Made by a program: the position numbers and the translations under genes. Under the pieces are notes generated by a model. It saw only the letters and a list, made by a program, of their open reading frames with translations. It did no database searches and was not told the DNA's origin. Positions 10,078 through 18,737 of a DNA stretch of 64,000 nucleotides are shown here, in pieces; within the stretch, counting starts at the first letter, position 1, and each line of letters opens with the position of its first letter. This DNA is from Paraburkholderia sp. BL23I1N1 (GTDB taxonomy: Bacteria > Pseudomonadota > Gammaproteobacteria > Burkholderiales > Burkholderiaceae): assembly GCF_003610295.1 (NCBI RefSeq), contig NZ_RAPV01000001.1:930001-994000 (forward strand), read 5' to 3'.

Positions 10078-10116
10078 CGAATTTGCCAGACGAATTCGCA
10101 AGACGAATTTGCCAGA
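10078..10116. repeat. 13-bp tandem repeat, three copies
   Basis: Three adjacent copies of CGAATTTGCCAGA-like units start at 10078, 10091 and 10104; the middle copy reads CGAATTCGCAAGA. A diverged fourth copy (CGAATTTGTCTGG) lies at 10051-10063. The array sits in the 214-base gap between earP and efp, upstream of the efp start. Its function is unknown. Confidence 0.85.
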
Positions 10117-10179
10117 CCACGTCGCTGCGATTGGGCCGCCATCGGGCCGCGCTTGCGTCGCCGGCCGCTGGATAACCGC

Positions 10180-11373
10180 TTATTTTAACTGAGTTTTTGC
10201 GAACAAGGCCAGATTTCCAGCGAGGTCGCCTACTTGGGCCAGTTCGCCGGCCCATTTGGCTGCGCGCTGCTTCAGCGTCGCGCGGTGACGCTGGAATTCC
10301 GCCCAGTCCGGCTGGCCCGCGCCGTTCCATGCGTGCCAGAAGCGCGCGAGGGCGTCCCGCGTGTCGGCAGGCAGGGTACGGGTGTAATGGGCGAGCGCGG
10401 CGTCGAGTTTCGGCAGATGAGCGTCGTCGGCTTGGGGGTAGATGTGCCAGACAAAGGGTTTGGCGGCCCATTGGGCGCGCACGAACGAATCTTCGCCGCG
10501 CACGAAATTGACGTCGCTGGCCCAAAGCAGCGTGTCGTAGCCGGATTGTTCCGTAAAAGCGAGCGCGTGGACGCTGAGGCCGCCGCGCTCGGCGTGCGAC
10601 CCGGCGGCGAACGAAGGCAGGCCGAAAAAGCGCGCGATCGCGCCCGAAATGCGGCCTTCCGGCGCCAGCACAACGACCGGTTCGGCGCTGTCGCGCCATT
10701 GTTCAAGCAGGCTGTCGACGGCGGGGTTTTCGTAGGCGAACAGCGAGACGACCGTGGCCGTGGCGGGTGGCGGCGCGCGGCCGGTGGTTTCCAGCCACCA
10801 CGCTTCGCGCGCCGGTTGCGACGCCTCGAAGGCCGCGCGCGCGGCGTCGAGACGCCGCTCTTTCAACACGCCGCCGGTGCCGGGGCCGAGCCCGGGGAAA
10901 AAGAAGGTCTTGGTCAGCGGGAAGCGCGGATGGTGCGACGGCCGTAGATGGAAATCCGCGACCCAGTCTTCAGCGCTCAGATATTCGAGGTTGAACCAGA
11001 CCGGCTTGCACTCGCACCGCGCCATCGCGGCGACGTAGACCGGCGGCAGTTCGCAGGCAAATGCTTCGATGACGACGTCGGCCACGTCGAGCGTATCACC
11101 CGCGTGGGCCGGCTCGTGCCAGTGTTCGATGACGATGCCGCCGATCGTCTGGCGCGCGCGATCCAGCGCTAGCGGCGGGCACAGCTTCTGGAACGCGTGG
11201 AGGTCGTCGACGAACACGCGCACCTGCCAGCCGTGCTCGCTCGCCAGTTGGCGCGCGAGACGCCAGCACACGCCGATGTCGCCGAAATTGTCGATTACGG
11301 CGCAAAAGATATCGCAGGCGATCGCTGTGGGCGCGGCAACGGGTTGGTCGGAAGGTGGCGTAGCGGAGGACAT
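10180..11373 (-). CDS. earP: EF-P arginine rhamnosyltransferase EarP
   Basis: Uses dTDP-rhamnose to N-rhamnosylate Arg32 of EF-P, which is needed for full EF-P function in species with the Arg-type factor. The 397-residue protein (formerly DUF2331) has the conserved N-terminal CDIFCAVIDNFGDIGVCWRLARQL, containing the Asp residues of the active site, and a C-terminal GT-B-like half with LVGxxD-type ligand contacts replaced by the family-typical WASDVNFVRGEDSFVRAQW motif that contacts the nucleotide sugar. It is located directly upstream of efp, the pairing expected for this pathway. Confidence 0.95.
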   Translation of the reverse strand: MSSATPPSDQPVAAPTAIACDIFCAVIDNFGDIGVCWRLARQLASEHGWQVRVFVDDLHAFQKLCPPLALDRARQTIGGIVIEHWHEPAHAGDTLDVADVVIEAFACELPPVYVAAMARCECKPVWFNLEYLSAEDWVADFHLRPSHHPRFPLTKTFFFPGLGPGTGGVLKERRLDAARAAFEASQPAREAWWLETTGRAPPPATATVVSLFAYENPAVDSLLEQWRDSAEPVVVLAPEGRISGAIARFFGLPSFAAGSHAERGGLSVHALAFTEQSGYDTLLWASDVNFVRGEDSFVRAQWAAKPFVWHIYPQADDAHLPKLDAALAHYTRTLPADTRDALARFWHAWNGAGQPDWAEFQRHRATLKQRAAKWAGELAQVGDLAGNLALFAKTQLK

Positions 11374-11665
11374 GGTGGCGTGGGTCGCAGAGTGGAGCGG
11401 GTGGTGTGGCTGGGTATCGCAGGGTCGCAGGGTCGCGCTGGCGGGTGACTCAGGTGGGTAACTTAGCGGGCTAACTCAAGCAGGCTCAGTCGCCGGCTTG
11501 AGCCGCCGCCTCGCGCCATTCGATGCGGCAGGGTTCGAACGCACGCGGAATGCTCTAAACTGGCGATTCTAAAGCACTCATCCGCGCTTTCGCACCTAAG
11601 TCACCACTCAGCGCGCGGCACGCGGGCAGAGGCTTCGCGACACTGTCCCAGCCAACCGATTCTGC

Positions 11666-13840
11666 ATGACCGAACCCGAAGCAACCGACGTTTTCGAGCC
11701 GAAAAAAGTGCTCGCCCAATTGCCGCATCTGCCCGGCGTCTATCGCTATTACGATACGCAGGGCACGGTGCTCTACGTGGGCAAGGCACGCGATCTCAAG
11801 AAGCGCGTCTCGAGCTACTTCACTAAGACGCAACTGTCGCCGCGTATCGCGATGATGGTGACGCGCATTGCGCGCATCGAGATGACCGTCACGCGCTCCG
11901 AGGCCGAAGCGCTGCTGCTCGAAAACAATCTGATCAAGGCGCTGACGCCGCGTTTCAACATTCTGTTTCGCGACGACAAGTCGTATCCGTATCTCAAGCT
12001 GACCGGTCACAAGTTTCCGCGCATGGCGTATTACCGCGGCTCGGTGGATCGCAAGAATCAGTACTTCGGTCCGTTCCCGAGCGCGTGGGCGGTGCGCGAA
12101 AGTATCCAGATCCTGCAGCGCGTGTTCCAGTTGCGCACGTGTGAAGATTCCGTGTTCAACAACCGCACCCGGCCGTGCCTGCTGCATCAGATCGGCCGCT
12201 GCACCGCGCCGTGCGTCGCGGCGATTAGCGAAGAGGATTACGCGCGCGACGTCGCCAATGCATCGCGTTTTCTGCTCGGCCGGCAGGGCGAGGTGATGAA
12301 GGAGCTCGAGCAGAAAATGCACGCGTTCGCGGGCGAACTGAAGTTCGAGCAGGCCGCGGCGGTGCGCAATCAGATGAGTTCGCTGTCGACGGTGCTGCAT
12401 CAGCAGGCGATTGAAGTCGGTGGCGATAGCGATGTGGATATTCTCGCGGTCGTCGCGCTCGGCGGACGTGTGTGCGTGAATCTCGCGATGGTGCGTGGCG
12501 GCCGGCATCTGGGCGACAAGGCGTATTTCCCGGCGCATGTGGAAAGCGCCCTGACGGTCAGCGAAGGTGGCCTTGAAGGGGACTGTGACGATGCGCTGTC
12601 AGCCGATGTCGCGGCCGGCGCGGGCTCGGTGTCTGACGGGGATGCGGCTGACGCTCTCGCGATTGCCGGGGAGATGCCGTCCGAAGAGGAGGATGACGGG
12701 GAAGGCGCTGCTATTGAGTCGGAAGCGGATGACGACGCAACCGAGTCGGAAGTCGAACCTTCGACGCCGCGCAAAGGGCGCGCACCCGTCGGCGGCATCG
12801 AATCTGAAGTGCTGGAGGCGTTCATCGCGCAGCACTACATCGGCAACCGTGTCCCGCCGGTACTCGTGGTCAGCCATGCGCCGTCCACGCGCGAACTGGT
12901 CGACGTGCTGATCGAACAGGCTGGCCACAAGGTGACGGTATTGCGCCAGCCGCAAGGTCAACGGCGTGCATGGCTTGCGATGGCCGAGCAGAACGCGCGG
13001 CTCGCGCTCGCACGCCTGCTCTCGGAACAAGGCTCGCAGCAGGCACGCACGCGCGCGCTCACCGACACGCTCGGCATGGAGTGCGACGACCTCGCGCATC
13101 TGCGTATCGAGTGCTTCGACATCAGTCACACGATGGGCGAGGCGACGCAGGCGTCGTGCGTCGTGTATCACCATCACAAGATGCAGTCGTCCGAATACCG
13201 CCGCTACAACATCACCGGCATCACCCCGGGCGACGACTACGCGGCGATGCGCCAGGTGCTCACGCGCCGCTACGAGAAGATGGTCGCGCAAGCCGCCGCG
13301 AACGCCGCGGACGAAGCCGCCGAATTGCAAACCGATGCGGCCGCGGACCCGTCGCTCGCGGCGGATGCCGCGGAGCCGGCGGCGGCTGGCGGCATTCTGC
13401 CGACCATCGTGCTGATCGACGGCGGCAAGGGGCAGGTCGAAATCGCGCGCCAGGTGTTCACCGAACTGGGTCTCGATACTGGCATGCTGGTCGGTGTCGC
13501 GAAGGGCGAGGGACGCAAGGTCGGTCTCGAAACCCTGATTTTCGCGGACGGCCGCGTGCCGCTTGAACTCGGCAAGGAGAGCGCGGCGCTGATGCTGGTC
13601 GCGCAAATCCGTGACGAGGCGCACCGTTTCGCCATCACCGGCATGCGCGCAAAGCGCGGCAAGACACGCCAGACTTCGCGGCTCGAAGAGCTTGAAGGGG
13701 TGGGCGCGAAGCGGCGTCAGCGGTTGTTGGCGCGCTTCGGCGGGTTGCGCGGGGTGGTCGCTGCAAGCGTCGAGGATCTGGCGAGCGTCGAAGGGATTTC
13801 GCAGGCGCTGGCCGAGCAGATTTACCGGCAGTTGCACTGA
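11666..13840 (+). CDS. uvrC: UvrABC system protein C with two insertions
   Basis: Dual-incision nuclease of nucleotide excision repair. Order: GIY-YIG domain ([18 protein letters not shown] near residues 24-41), Cys-rich region ([13 protein letters not shown]), UVR motif ([14 protein letters not shown]), RNase H-like domain ([20 protein letters not shown]) and terminal tandem helix-hairpin-helix ([12 protein letters not shown]). At 724 residues it is over 100 longer than E. coli UvrC. The excess is an acidic, Glu/Asp/Ala-rich insert at about 295-375 and an Ala-rich insert at about 540-575 inside the nuclease domain. pgsA follows, as in E. coli. Confidence 0.96.
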   Translation: MTEPEATDVFEPKKVLAQLPHLPGVYRYYDTQGTVLYVGKARDLKKRVSSYFTKTQLSPRIAMMVTRIARIEMTVTRSEAEALLLENNLIKALTPRFNILFRDDKSYPYLKLTGHKFPRMAYYRGSVDRKNQYFGPFPSAWAVRESIQILQRVFQLRTCEDSVFNNRTRPCLLHQIGRCTAPCVAAISEEDYARDVANASRFLLGRQGEVMKELEQKMHAFAGELKFEQAAAVRNQMSSLSTVLHQQAIEVGGDSDVDILAVVALGGRVCVNLAMVRGGRHLGDKAYFPAHVESALTVSEGGLEGDCDDALSADVAAGAGSVSDGDAADALAIAGEMPSEEEDDGEGAAIESEADDDATESEVEPSTPRKGRAPVGGIESEVLEAFIAQHYIGNRVPPVLVVSHAPSTRELVDVLIEQAGHKVTVLRQPQGQRRAWLAMAEQNARLALARLLSEQGSQQARTRALTDTLGMECDDLAHLRIECFDISHTMGEATQASCVVYHHHKMQSSEYRRYNITGITPGDDYAAMRQVLTRRYEKMVAQAAANAADEAAELQTDAAADPSLAADAAEPAAAGGILPTIVLIDGGKGQVEIARQVFTELGLDTGMLVGVAKGEGRKVGLETLIFADGRVPLELGKESAALMLVAQIRDEAHRFAITGMRAKRGKTRQTSRLEELEGVGAKRRQRLLARFGGLRGVVAASVEDLASVEGISQALAEQIYRQLH

Positions 13841-13920
13841 TCGCGGTACGCCATGCTGAGCGGGGCGCGGCAACGGGCGGGGCGTAAGTCACGCAGAAGC
13901 GAATCCAGAAGCGGGGGCAA

Positions 13921-13953
13921 AAGCGCCCAATAAGCGCCCAATAAGCGCCCAAA
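13921..13953. repeat. 11-bp tandem repeat, three copies, before pgsA
   Basis: AAGCGCCCAAT occurs at 13921 and 13932, and a third copy, AAGCGCCCAAA, at 13943. The array sits between the uvrC stop and pgsA. It has no dyad symmetry and no open frame. Confidence 0.85.
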
Positions 13954-14072
13954 AAGAGACCAATAAACGGTGCCCGGCGATGCGCGCGCCAGGCCCCGCG
14001 CGCCGCTTTGCTTGTGGCAGGTCTTGTGACACGGCACAATTGCATCTCCCTTGTCAGACGCTGCGCCTGCCC

Positions 14073-14666
14073 ATGCCGTTTAATTTTCCGATTTTCCTGA
14101 CTTGGCTGCGGATCGTCCTGATTCCGCTCGTCGTTGGCGTGTTTTATTTGCCCGACATGATGATGAGCCCCGCGCACCGCAATCTGGCGGCCGCGACGAT
14201 CTTCATTCTGGCGGCGCTCACCGACTGGTTCGACGGCTTTCTGGCCCGCAAATGGAATCAGACCTCGGCGTTCGGCGCGTTTCTTGATCCGGTCGCCGAC
14301 AAGCTGATGGTGACGGCGGCGTTGCTGGTGCTCGTGCAACTCGCGCGGATCGATTCGGCGATTGCGCTGGTGATCGTCGGGCGCGAGATCGCAATCTCGG
14401 CGCTGCGCGAATGGATGGCGCAGATCGGCGCATCGAAGAGCGTCGCGGTGAATTCGCTCGGCAAGTTCAAGACCGTCTGCCAGATGGTCGCGATTCCGAT
14501 GCTGCTGTTCTACGGGCCGTTGCCGTCCGGCGGCGGTGTCTCTGTCGATACGCGTGTGTGGGGCTTGTGGCTAATCTATTTGGCCGCGTTTCTGACCATC
14601 TGGTCGATGCTCTATTACATGAAACTCGCGTGGCCGCAGATCCGCGAGCGGGGCGGCGTTGCCTGA
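14073..14666 (+). CDS. pgsA: CDP-diacylglycerol-glycerol-3-phosphate 3-phosphatidyltransferase
   Basis: Integral membrane enzyme that makes phosphatidylglycerol phosphate, the committed step to phosphatidylglycerol and cardiolipin. The 197-residue protein carries the CDP-alcohol phosphotransferase signature DG(x2)AR(x8)G(x3)D(x3)D, seen from DGFLARK to LDPVADK, and four or more hydrophobic segments. ATG 14073 is chosen because MPFNFPIFLTWLRI is the family N-terminus; the frame is open further upstream without similarity. A tRNA-Gly cluster follows, as in enterobacteria. Confidence 0.95.
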   Translation: MPFNFPIFLTWLRIVLIPLVVGVFYLPDMMMSPAHRNLAAATIFILAALTDWFDGFLARKWNQTSAFGAFLDPVADKLMVTAALLVLVQLARIDSAIALVIVGREIAISALREWMAQIGASKSVAVNSLGKFKTVCQMVAIPMLLFYGPLPSGGGVSVDTRVWGLWLIYLAAFLTIWSMLYYMKLAWPQIRERGGVA

Positions 14667-14768
14667 TCAGAGGGCGATCGGGGCGCGATGCCGGGGAGGC
14701 CGAAGTGTGTCCCTCCGTCGCAGCAGCGCGAGTGAAATCTTTTCCGTTAAAGACATTCGCAAAAGGGG

Positions 14769-14797
14769 TTGACACGTTTCAGTCGTTTCTCCATAAT
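14769..14797 (+). promoter_or_regulatory. Sigma-70 promoter of the tRNA-Gly/Cys cluster
   Basis: TTGACA at 14769-14774 and CATAAT at 14792-14797 are separated by 17 bases, a near-consensus promoter. Transcription would start about 100 bases before the first tRNA-Gly. Confidence 0.8.
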
Positions 14798-14903
14798 CTC
14801 GTTTCTCCGATGCGAGCAGTTTGAAACGTCGGGGCAGTTAGAGAGTAGTTGCAGTAACAAGGCAGCAGTTAGGCGGTAAAAAGCAGGGCAAAAGCAGCAC
14901 AAT

Positions 14904-14979
14904 GCGGGAGTAGCTCAGTTGGTAGAGCGCAACCTTGCCAAGGTTGAGGTCGCGAGTTCGAGCCTCGTCTCCCGCTCCA
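14904..14979 (+). tRNA. tRNA-Gly(GCC)
   Basis: 76 bases, full cloverleaf with acceptor GCGGGAG/CTCCCGC, anticodon loop TTGCCAA (GCC) and an encoded CCA end. It is identical to the next tRNA copy. Confidence 0.97.
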
Positions 14980-15041
14980 AATTTTGAAGCAACGCGTTGT
15001 TTGGCGAAGTAAAAGTGCAAGGCGTTGTGAAGTAGGGCAAT

Positions 15042-15117
15042 GCGGGAGTAGCTCAGTTGGTAGAGCGCAACCTTGCCAAGGTTGAGGTCGCGAGTTCGAG
15101 CCTCGTCTCCCGCTCCA
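15042..15117 (+). tRNA. tRNA-Gly(GCC), second copy
   Basis: 76 bases, identical to the tRNA at 14904. Anticodon GCC, encoded CCA. The spacer between the two copies is not duplicated. Confidence 0.97.
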
Positions 15118-15221
15118 TACATAAGGGGAAGCAACGCTTCCCTTTTTGTTTGATGGGCCGGCCATAATGGTTACCCACCAGACAAATCTGAGAATCTGCA
15201 GCTAGGTTCCAGTCCGCTTGC

Positions 15222-15295
15222 GGCGCGATAGCAAAGCGGTTATGCAGCGGCCTGCAAAGCCGTTTAGGCCGGTTCGACTCCGGCTCGCGCCTCCA
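15222..15295 (+). tRNA. tRNA-Cys(GCA)
   Basis: 74 bases with acceptor GGCGCGA/TCGCGCC, anticodon GCA in the loop CTGCAAA and an encoded CCA. It closes the Gly-Gly-Cys cluster, in the same order as glyW-cysT behind pgsA in E. coli. Confidence 0.96.
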
Positions 15296-15309
15296 GTAGT
15301 TGATGTAAA

Positions 15310-15343
15310 GAAAAGCCCCGACTTGTCGGGGCTTTTCTTTTTT
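15310..15343 (+). terminator. Terminator of the tRNA cluster
   Basis: Stem AAAAGCCCCGA / TCGGGGCTTTT around 15311-15336 with a short loop, followed by a T-rich run, 15 bases after tRNA-Cys. Confidence 0.9.
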
Positions 15344-15489
15344 GTGCGTTGTGCACCTCGTACTTCGCGTCTCTCCTTTCGCACGTGGTGCTCAGGTCGC
15401 TGGTTACGATACGCCGCCGTGTACGTCTGCGTGCAACACTGCGAGCAACGCTATAGTTCGCAGACTCTCAACGTCCTCGCATCGACATC

Positions 15490-15894
15490 ATGCACATCCA
15501 GGGTATCGAACGCCGCTCCTTCTATCTGCGCGTGATTTACGCGCTATGCCTGTGCGGCGCCACCTGGACGCATCTGCAGGTGGCCCTGATTCACGGACTC
15601 TGGTGGGACTACGGCGGCGCGGCGCCGCTCACACGAATCTACTGGACGTCACTGCTCTTCATCGATCCGCTAACCGCTCTGCTACTGCTGTTGAGTCCGA
15701 GGGCAGGGCTGATCCTCTGCGTCGCCGTCATCGTGACAGACGTAGTGCACAATTCATGGTTCGCGCTGCATCATCCGATCCTTGTGGGCCTGTTCGTTTC
15801 GCAGATCGTCTTCCTGCTGTTCGTCGCGTTCACGGTGCGGACGGCCTGGCGAGGAGCCGTGAGCCGGTCTGCGACGCTGCGCGCCATCGATTGA
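15490..15894 (+). CDS. Small membrane protein of unknown function
   Basis: A 134-residue protein not recognised as a named family. It has about four hydrophobic segments, near residues 14-30, 49-65, 70-88 and 95-117. His, Trp and Tyr residues lie near the membrane borders, as in small quinone- or metal-linked membrane proteins, but no motif proves a role. It ends 47 bases before the TraB-like gene on the same strand, so the two may be cotranscribed. Confidence 0.75.
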   Translation: MHIQGIERRSFYLRVIYALCLCGATWTHLQVALIHGLWWDYGGAAPLTRIYWTSLLFIDPLTALLLLLSPRAGLILCVAVIVTDVVHNSWFALHHPILVGLFVSQIVFLLFVAFTVRTAWRGAVSRSATLRAID

Positions 15895-15941
15895 ATCGCC
15901 CGATTGCCGCTTTGCGCAATTGCCCGTCAACACGAGGCTTC

Positions 15942-16694
15942 ATGTACCTACAACTCACCGGCACCAACGTCCGTCTGCTCGGCTCGATGCATCTGTTTCC
16001 GGCGACGAGCCGCAGAACGCCGCCATGGATCGCAGAAGCGTATGACTGGGCCGAATCGCTGGTCTTCGAATCCGATCCGCCGACGATCTTGCCGTTTCTG
16101 AAGGCGCCTCCGCAGAGCGGCGCCGATCAGTTGCAGCCCTTGCTATCCGCGGATGCCTGGAATCAGCTGCAAGCCGTGTGGCCCGTGGAGGGCCCGTTGG
16201 CGCCGCTCGGCGAACTGCGTCCGTGGGCCGCGCTGGTCGTCGCGCCGACGCTGTTCCAGCAAGTCGTCGAAGGTGTCGAGCCGCGCATGCTGCGCTCGGC
16301 GCTGACGCAAGCCAAACCGTACCAGTATCTCGAGACGGCGGAGGAAGTGTCGGCGTCGCTCGAATCGATTCCGCTCGAAGCCGTCGGTGCCGCGCTCGGC
16401 ATGCTGGTGTCCGATCTCGACGAACCGCAGCGCACCCTCGAGCGGATGCACACGGCCTGGCTGCATGGCGATTTGGAGGCCGTGCACCAGATATCCGTCG
16501 AGTCGCCGATGTTCAATCTGCCCGGCATCCGCCACGCCCTGCTTGATATGCGCAATCGCGCGTGGGCGGCGCGTGTGAAGACGTTGCTCGGACGGCCGGA
16601 GCGGACCCTGGTGGTGGTGGGCGCGCTGCATTTGTGCGGGCCCGGCAACTTGATCGAATGTCTCGGGACGCCCGTCGAGCCGGTCATAGCCTAA
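15942..16694 (+). CDS. TraB/GumN family protein
   Basis: A 250-residue protein of the TraB/PrgY/GumN superfamily, which is related to the Tiki metalloproteases. The N-terminal motif LLGSMHLFP supplies the conserved His, FESDPP follows at the Glu position, and the C-terminal block VVVGALHLCGPGNLIECL carries the second conserved His with the Gly-rich turn. No signal peptide is visible with the ATG at 15942, so it may be cytoplasmic. The frame is open further upstream but overlaps the membrane-protein gene and looks unrelated. The substrate is unknown. Confidence 0.85.
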   Translation: MYLQLTGTNVRLLGSMHLFPATSRRTPPWIAEAYDWAESLVFESDPPTILPFLKAPPQSGADQLQPLLSADAWNQLQAVWPVEGPLAPLGELRPWAALVVAPTLFQQVVEGVEPRMLRSALTQAKPYQYLETAEEVSASLESIPLEAVGAALGMLVSDLDEPQRTLERMHTAWLHGDLEAVHQISVESPMFNLPGIRHALLDMRNRAWAARVKTLLGRPERTLVVVGALHLCGPGNLIECLGTPVEPVIA

Positions 16695-16763
16695 GACCGC
16701 CACGCGCGGCATAATTCCGCATTGCCGCCGCCGATCAAGGCGCGCTTCCTTTGAAGACCTTTC

Positions 16764-17276
16764 ATGACCGAACCGCAGCAAACCGCCGCCACGCGACTGG
16801 CGCAACTCGAATGGCACTGGAAAGCGTTTGACGACCTCACGACCGCCGAAGTCTACGCGATGCTCGCCGCTCGCAGCGCGGTGTTCGTCGTCGAACAGAA
16901 CTGTGTGTATGGCGATATCGACGGGCTCGATTCAGATGCCTGGCATCTGTTTGCTTATGGTGCCTGTGGTGCCTATGGCCCCGGTGAAAAGAACCCGCCG
17001 CTTGCGGGCTATCTGCGCGTGCTACTGCCGGACGCCGACGACACTGATATCCGTATCGGCCGCGTACTGACAACAGCGGCATTCCGCGACATCGGTCTCG
17101 GCAACGCGATGCTCGAACGCTCTCTCACGCATATCCGGGCGCAGTGGCCCGGTACGCCGATTCGCTTGCATGCGCAGGCCCATCTGCAAGGGTTCTATGG
17201 TGCATTCGGCTTTACGCCGGTGTCGGAGATTCACGAAGAAGACGGCATCCCGCATGTGTGGATGCGTTCGGCCTGA
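16764..17276 (+). CDS. elaA: GNAT N-acetyltransferase, ElaA type
   Basis: A 170-residue acetyltransferase. The ElaA-like start WHWKAFDDLTTAEVYAMLAARSAVFVVEQNCVY is recognisable in pieces: the LxxRxxVFVVEQ block and the xYxDIDGLD loop. The CoA-binding region reads IGRVLTTAAFRDIGLGNAM. The C-terminal HAQAHLQGFYGAFGF strand matches the family. An ElaA family member is expected to act on small amines or peptides, but the physiological substrate is not known. Confidence 0.85.
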   Translation: MTEPQQTAATRLAQLEWHWKAFDDLTTAEVYAMLAARSAVFVVEQNCVYGDIDGLDSDAWHLFAYGACGAYGPGEKNPPLAGYLRVLLPDADDTDIRIGRVLTTAAFRDIGLGNAMLERSLTHIRAQWPGTPIRLHAQAHLQGFYGAFGFTPVSEIHEEDGIPHVWMRSA

Positions 17277-17363
17277 CCCAGGCTCAGGCTGCAACCGGAC
17301 TCGGCGCGTGCGCGCGCCGGCCGGCTTTGAACTCCGCGACTTCAATTCAATCGATTCAAAATT

Positions 17364-18248
17364 TCAGCGGTGGCTGCTTGCAGGCGCTGTTGCGGTCTGC
17401 GCCAAGCCTTGCGTCGCTTTTGCGCGCCGTTCGCCGCGCAGACGTCCGCGTGCCGACAGCCGCATCCAGTGACGCAACGCCACCAGCGCGCCGATCACGC
17501 TCATCATCGAGCCCGGAATCCACAGCAATAGTCCGCCGATCTGCTGATCGCGCATCGGGCTTAGCCACGTGAAGGCGCGGCCGCAGATCGAGTAGATCGG
17601 GTATAGCTCGCGCGGCGTAAAAAAGATAAACGCGCCGAGCATGATCTGCGGCGGAATCGCGGCGATCACGACCAGTACGCGCTTACCGGGCGACAGACGC
17701 GCCGGCGGCGCGGGCCGCGGATCGAGTACGAGCCACCAGAACAGCAGACCGTCGATCACCATGCTCCAGTTCATTACGCGATAGAGCCGCCAGTCGAGCA
17801 TCGCCACGAAATGAATCGGCGACATCAGCCAGAAGTAGATCAGCCCGACGAACAACGTGACCGCCACCACCGGATGCATCACCACGTCGAGCAGCTTGCG
17901 GATCACCGGGGTCTCCAGTGCGGGTCGCACAAAACGCTGCCGCCAGCCGAATGGAATGCCGGCGCGCAACGCGGCGCCCGGATAGGACAGTGCGATAAAG
18001 AACGGCCCGAGGTGATGCAGCACCAGATGCTGCGCGCGATGCATGAAGAACTCATGCTCGAAGAAATAGTCGAGCCGCGTATGCAGCGCGACATACAACG
18101 CGACCAGGCCGAACCAGAAGGAAATGCGCCGGAGAATCGACACCTTCGCCTTGTGCGCGCCGCGCACGAAAAGAATCGCCGGCACCAGCAAGGCAATGAC
18201 GACGGTCGGCGAAAACTCCCAGGGGTCGAGCCAGTAGAGCAGGTTCAT
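17364..18248 (-). CDS. Cytochrome c oxidase assembly factor, CtaG (caa3) type
   Basis: A 294-residue polytopic membrane protein of the CtaG_caa3 superfamily, linked to copper centre assembly in haem-copper oxidases. About seven hydrophobic segments are visible, with conserved His residues in HRAQHLVLHHLGPF and HPVVAVTLF. The adjacent minus-strand genes encode a PCuAC copper chaperone (9 bases upstream) and an SCO protein, supporting a copper-delivery role. The Ala/Arg-rich C-terminal tail (about the last 25 residues) is cytoplasmic-looking. Confidence 0.88.
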   Translation of the reverse strand: MNLLYWLDPWEFSPTVVIALLVPAILFVRGAHKAKVSILRRISFWFGLVALYVALHTRLDYFFEHEFFMHRAQHLVLHHLGPFFIALSYPGAALRAGIPFGWRQRFVRPALETPVIRKLLDVVMHPVVAVTLFVGLIYFWLMSPIHFVAMLDWRLYRVMNWSMVIDGLLFWWLVLDPRPAPPARLSPGKRVLVVIAAIPPQIMLGAFIFFTPRELYPIYSICGRAFTWLSPMRDQQIGGLLLWIPGSMMSVIGALVALRHWMRLSARGRLRGERRAKATQGLAQTATAPASSHR

Positions 18249-18257
18249 CGCGAGGCG

Positions 18258-18719
18258 TTACTTGGTCCGGGCGGGCGACTTGACGACGAACGGCGTATCG
18301 AGCGTTTCGCCGTCGGAGAACTTCAGCGTCAGATGCACGGTGTCGCCCAGCGCGACCTTGTGCTTCGCGTCTTCAAGCATGACGTGATAGCCGCCTGGCG
18401 CAATCGCCACCTGGCCGTGCGCGGGCACCGTCAATTTGTCGACCATCACCATCTTTTGCGTCGAGCCGTTCGACACGGTTTGATGCAGCATCGCGTCGCC
18501 GTAGTCGTTGCTGGAAATATCGACGAGGTCGACCGGCTTGTCGCTCGCGTTCATGAGCGTCACGTAGCCGGCGGCGGGGAGGTTGTTCGGCAGCCAACGC
18601 ACCCACGCGTCTTTGACACTGATCGCGTTAGGACCGGCGGCAAACGCGGCCGAAGCGAAACCGAACGAGAGGGCGAGAGTGCAGCTGAGTGCGGCGAGCG
18701 TTTTGATTTTGACGGACAT
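18258..18719 (-). CDS. Periplasmic copper chaperone PCu(A)C
   Basis: A 153-residue secreted protein with a clear signal peptide (residues 1 to about 27, ending in AFAA). The copper-binding set of the family is present: Met in DAMLHQ, Met residues in TQKMVMVDKL and the His-Met pair in GGYHVML. It is expected to carry Cu(I) to the CuA site of cytochrome oxidase together with SCO, encoded immediately upstream. It is followed by the CtaG-type gene on the same strand. Confidence 0.92.
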   Translation of the reverse strand: MSVKIKTLAALSCTLALSFGFASAAFAAGPNAISVKDAWVRWLPNNLPAAGYVTLMNASDKPVDLVDISSNDYGDAMLHQTVSNGSTQKMVMVDKLTVPAHGQVAIAPGGYHVMLEDAKHKVALGDTVHLTLKFSDGETLDTPFVVKSPARTK

Positions 18720-18737
18720 GAATGAACTCGGGAAAGG

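Noticed and set aside
10078..10116. Tandem repeats as a CRISPR array
   Set aside because: Units are 13 bases and adjacent without spacers; the other repeat arrays here are similar. No cas genes are present.
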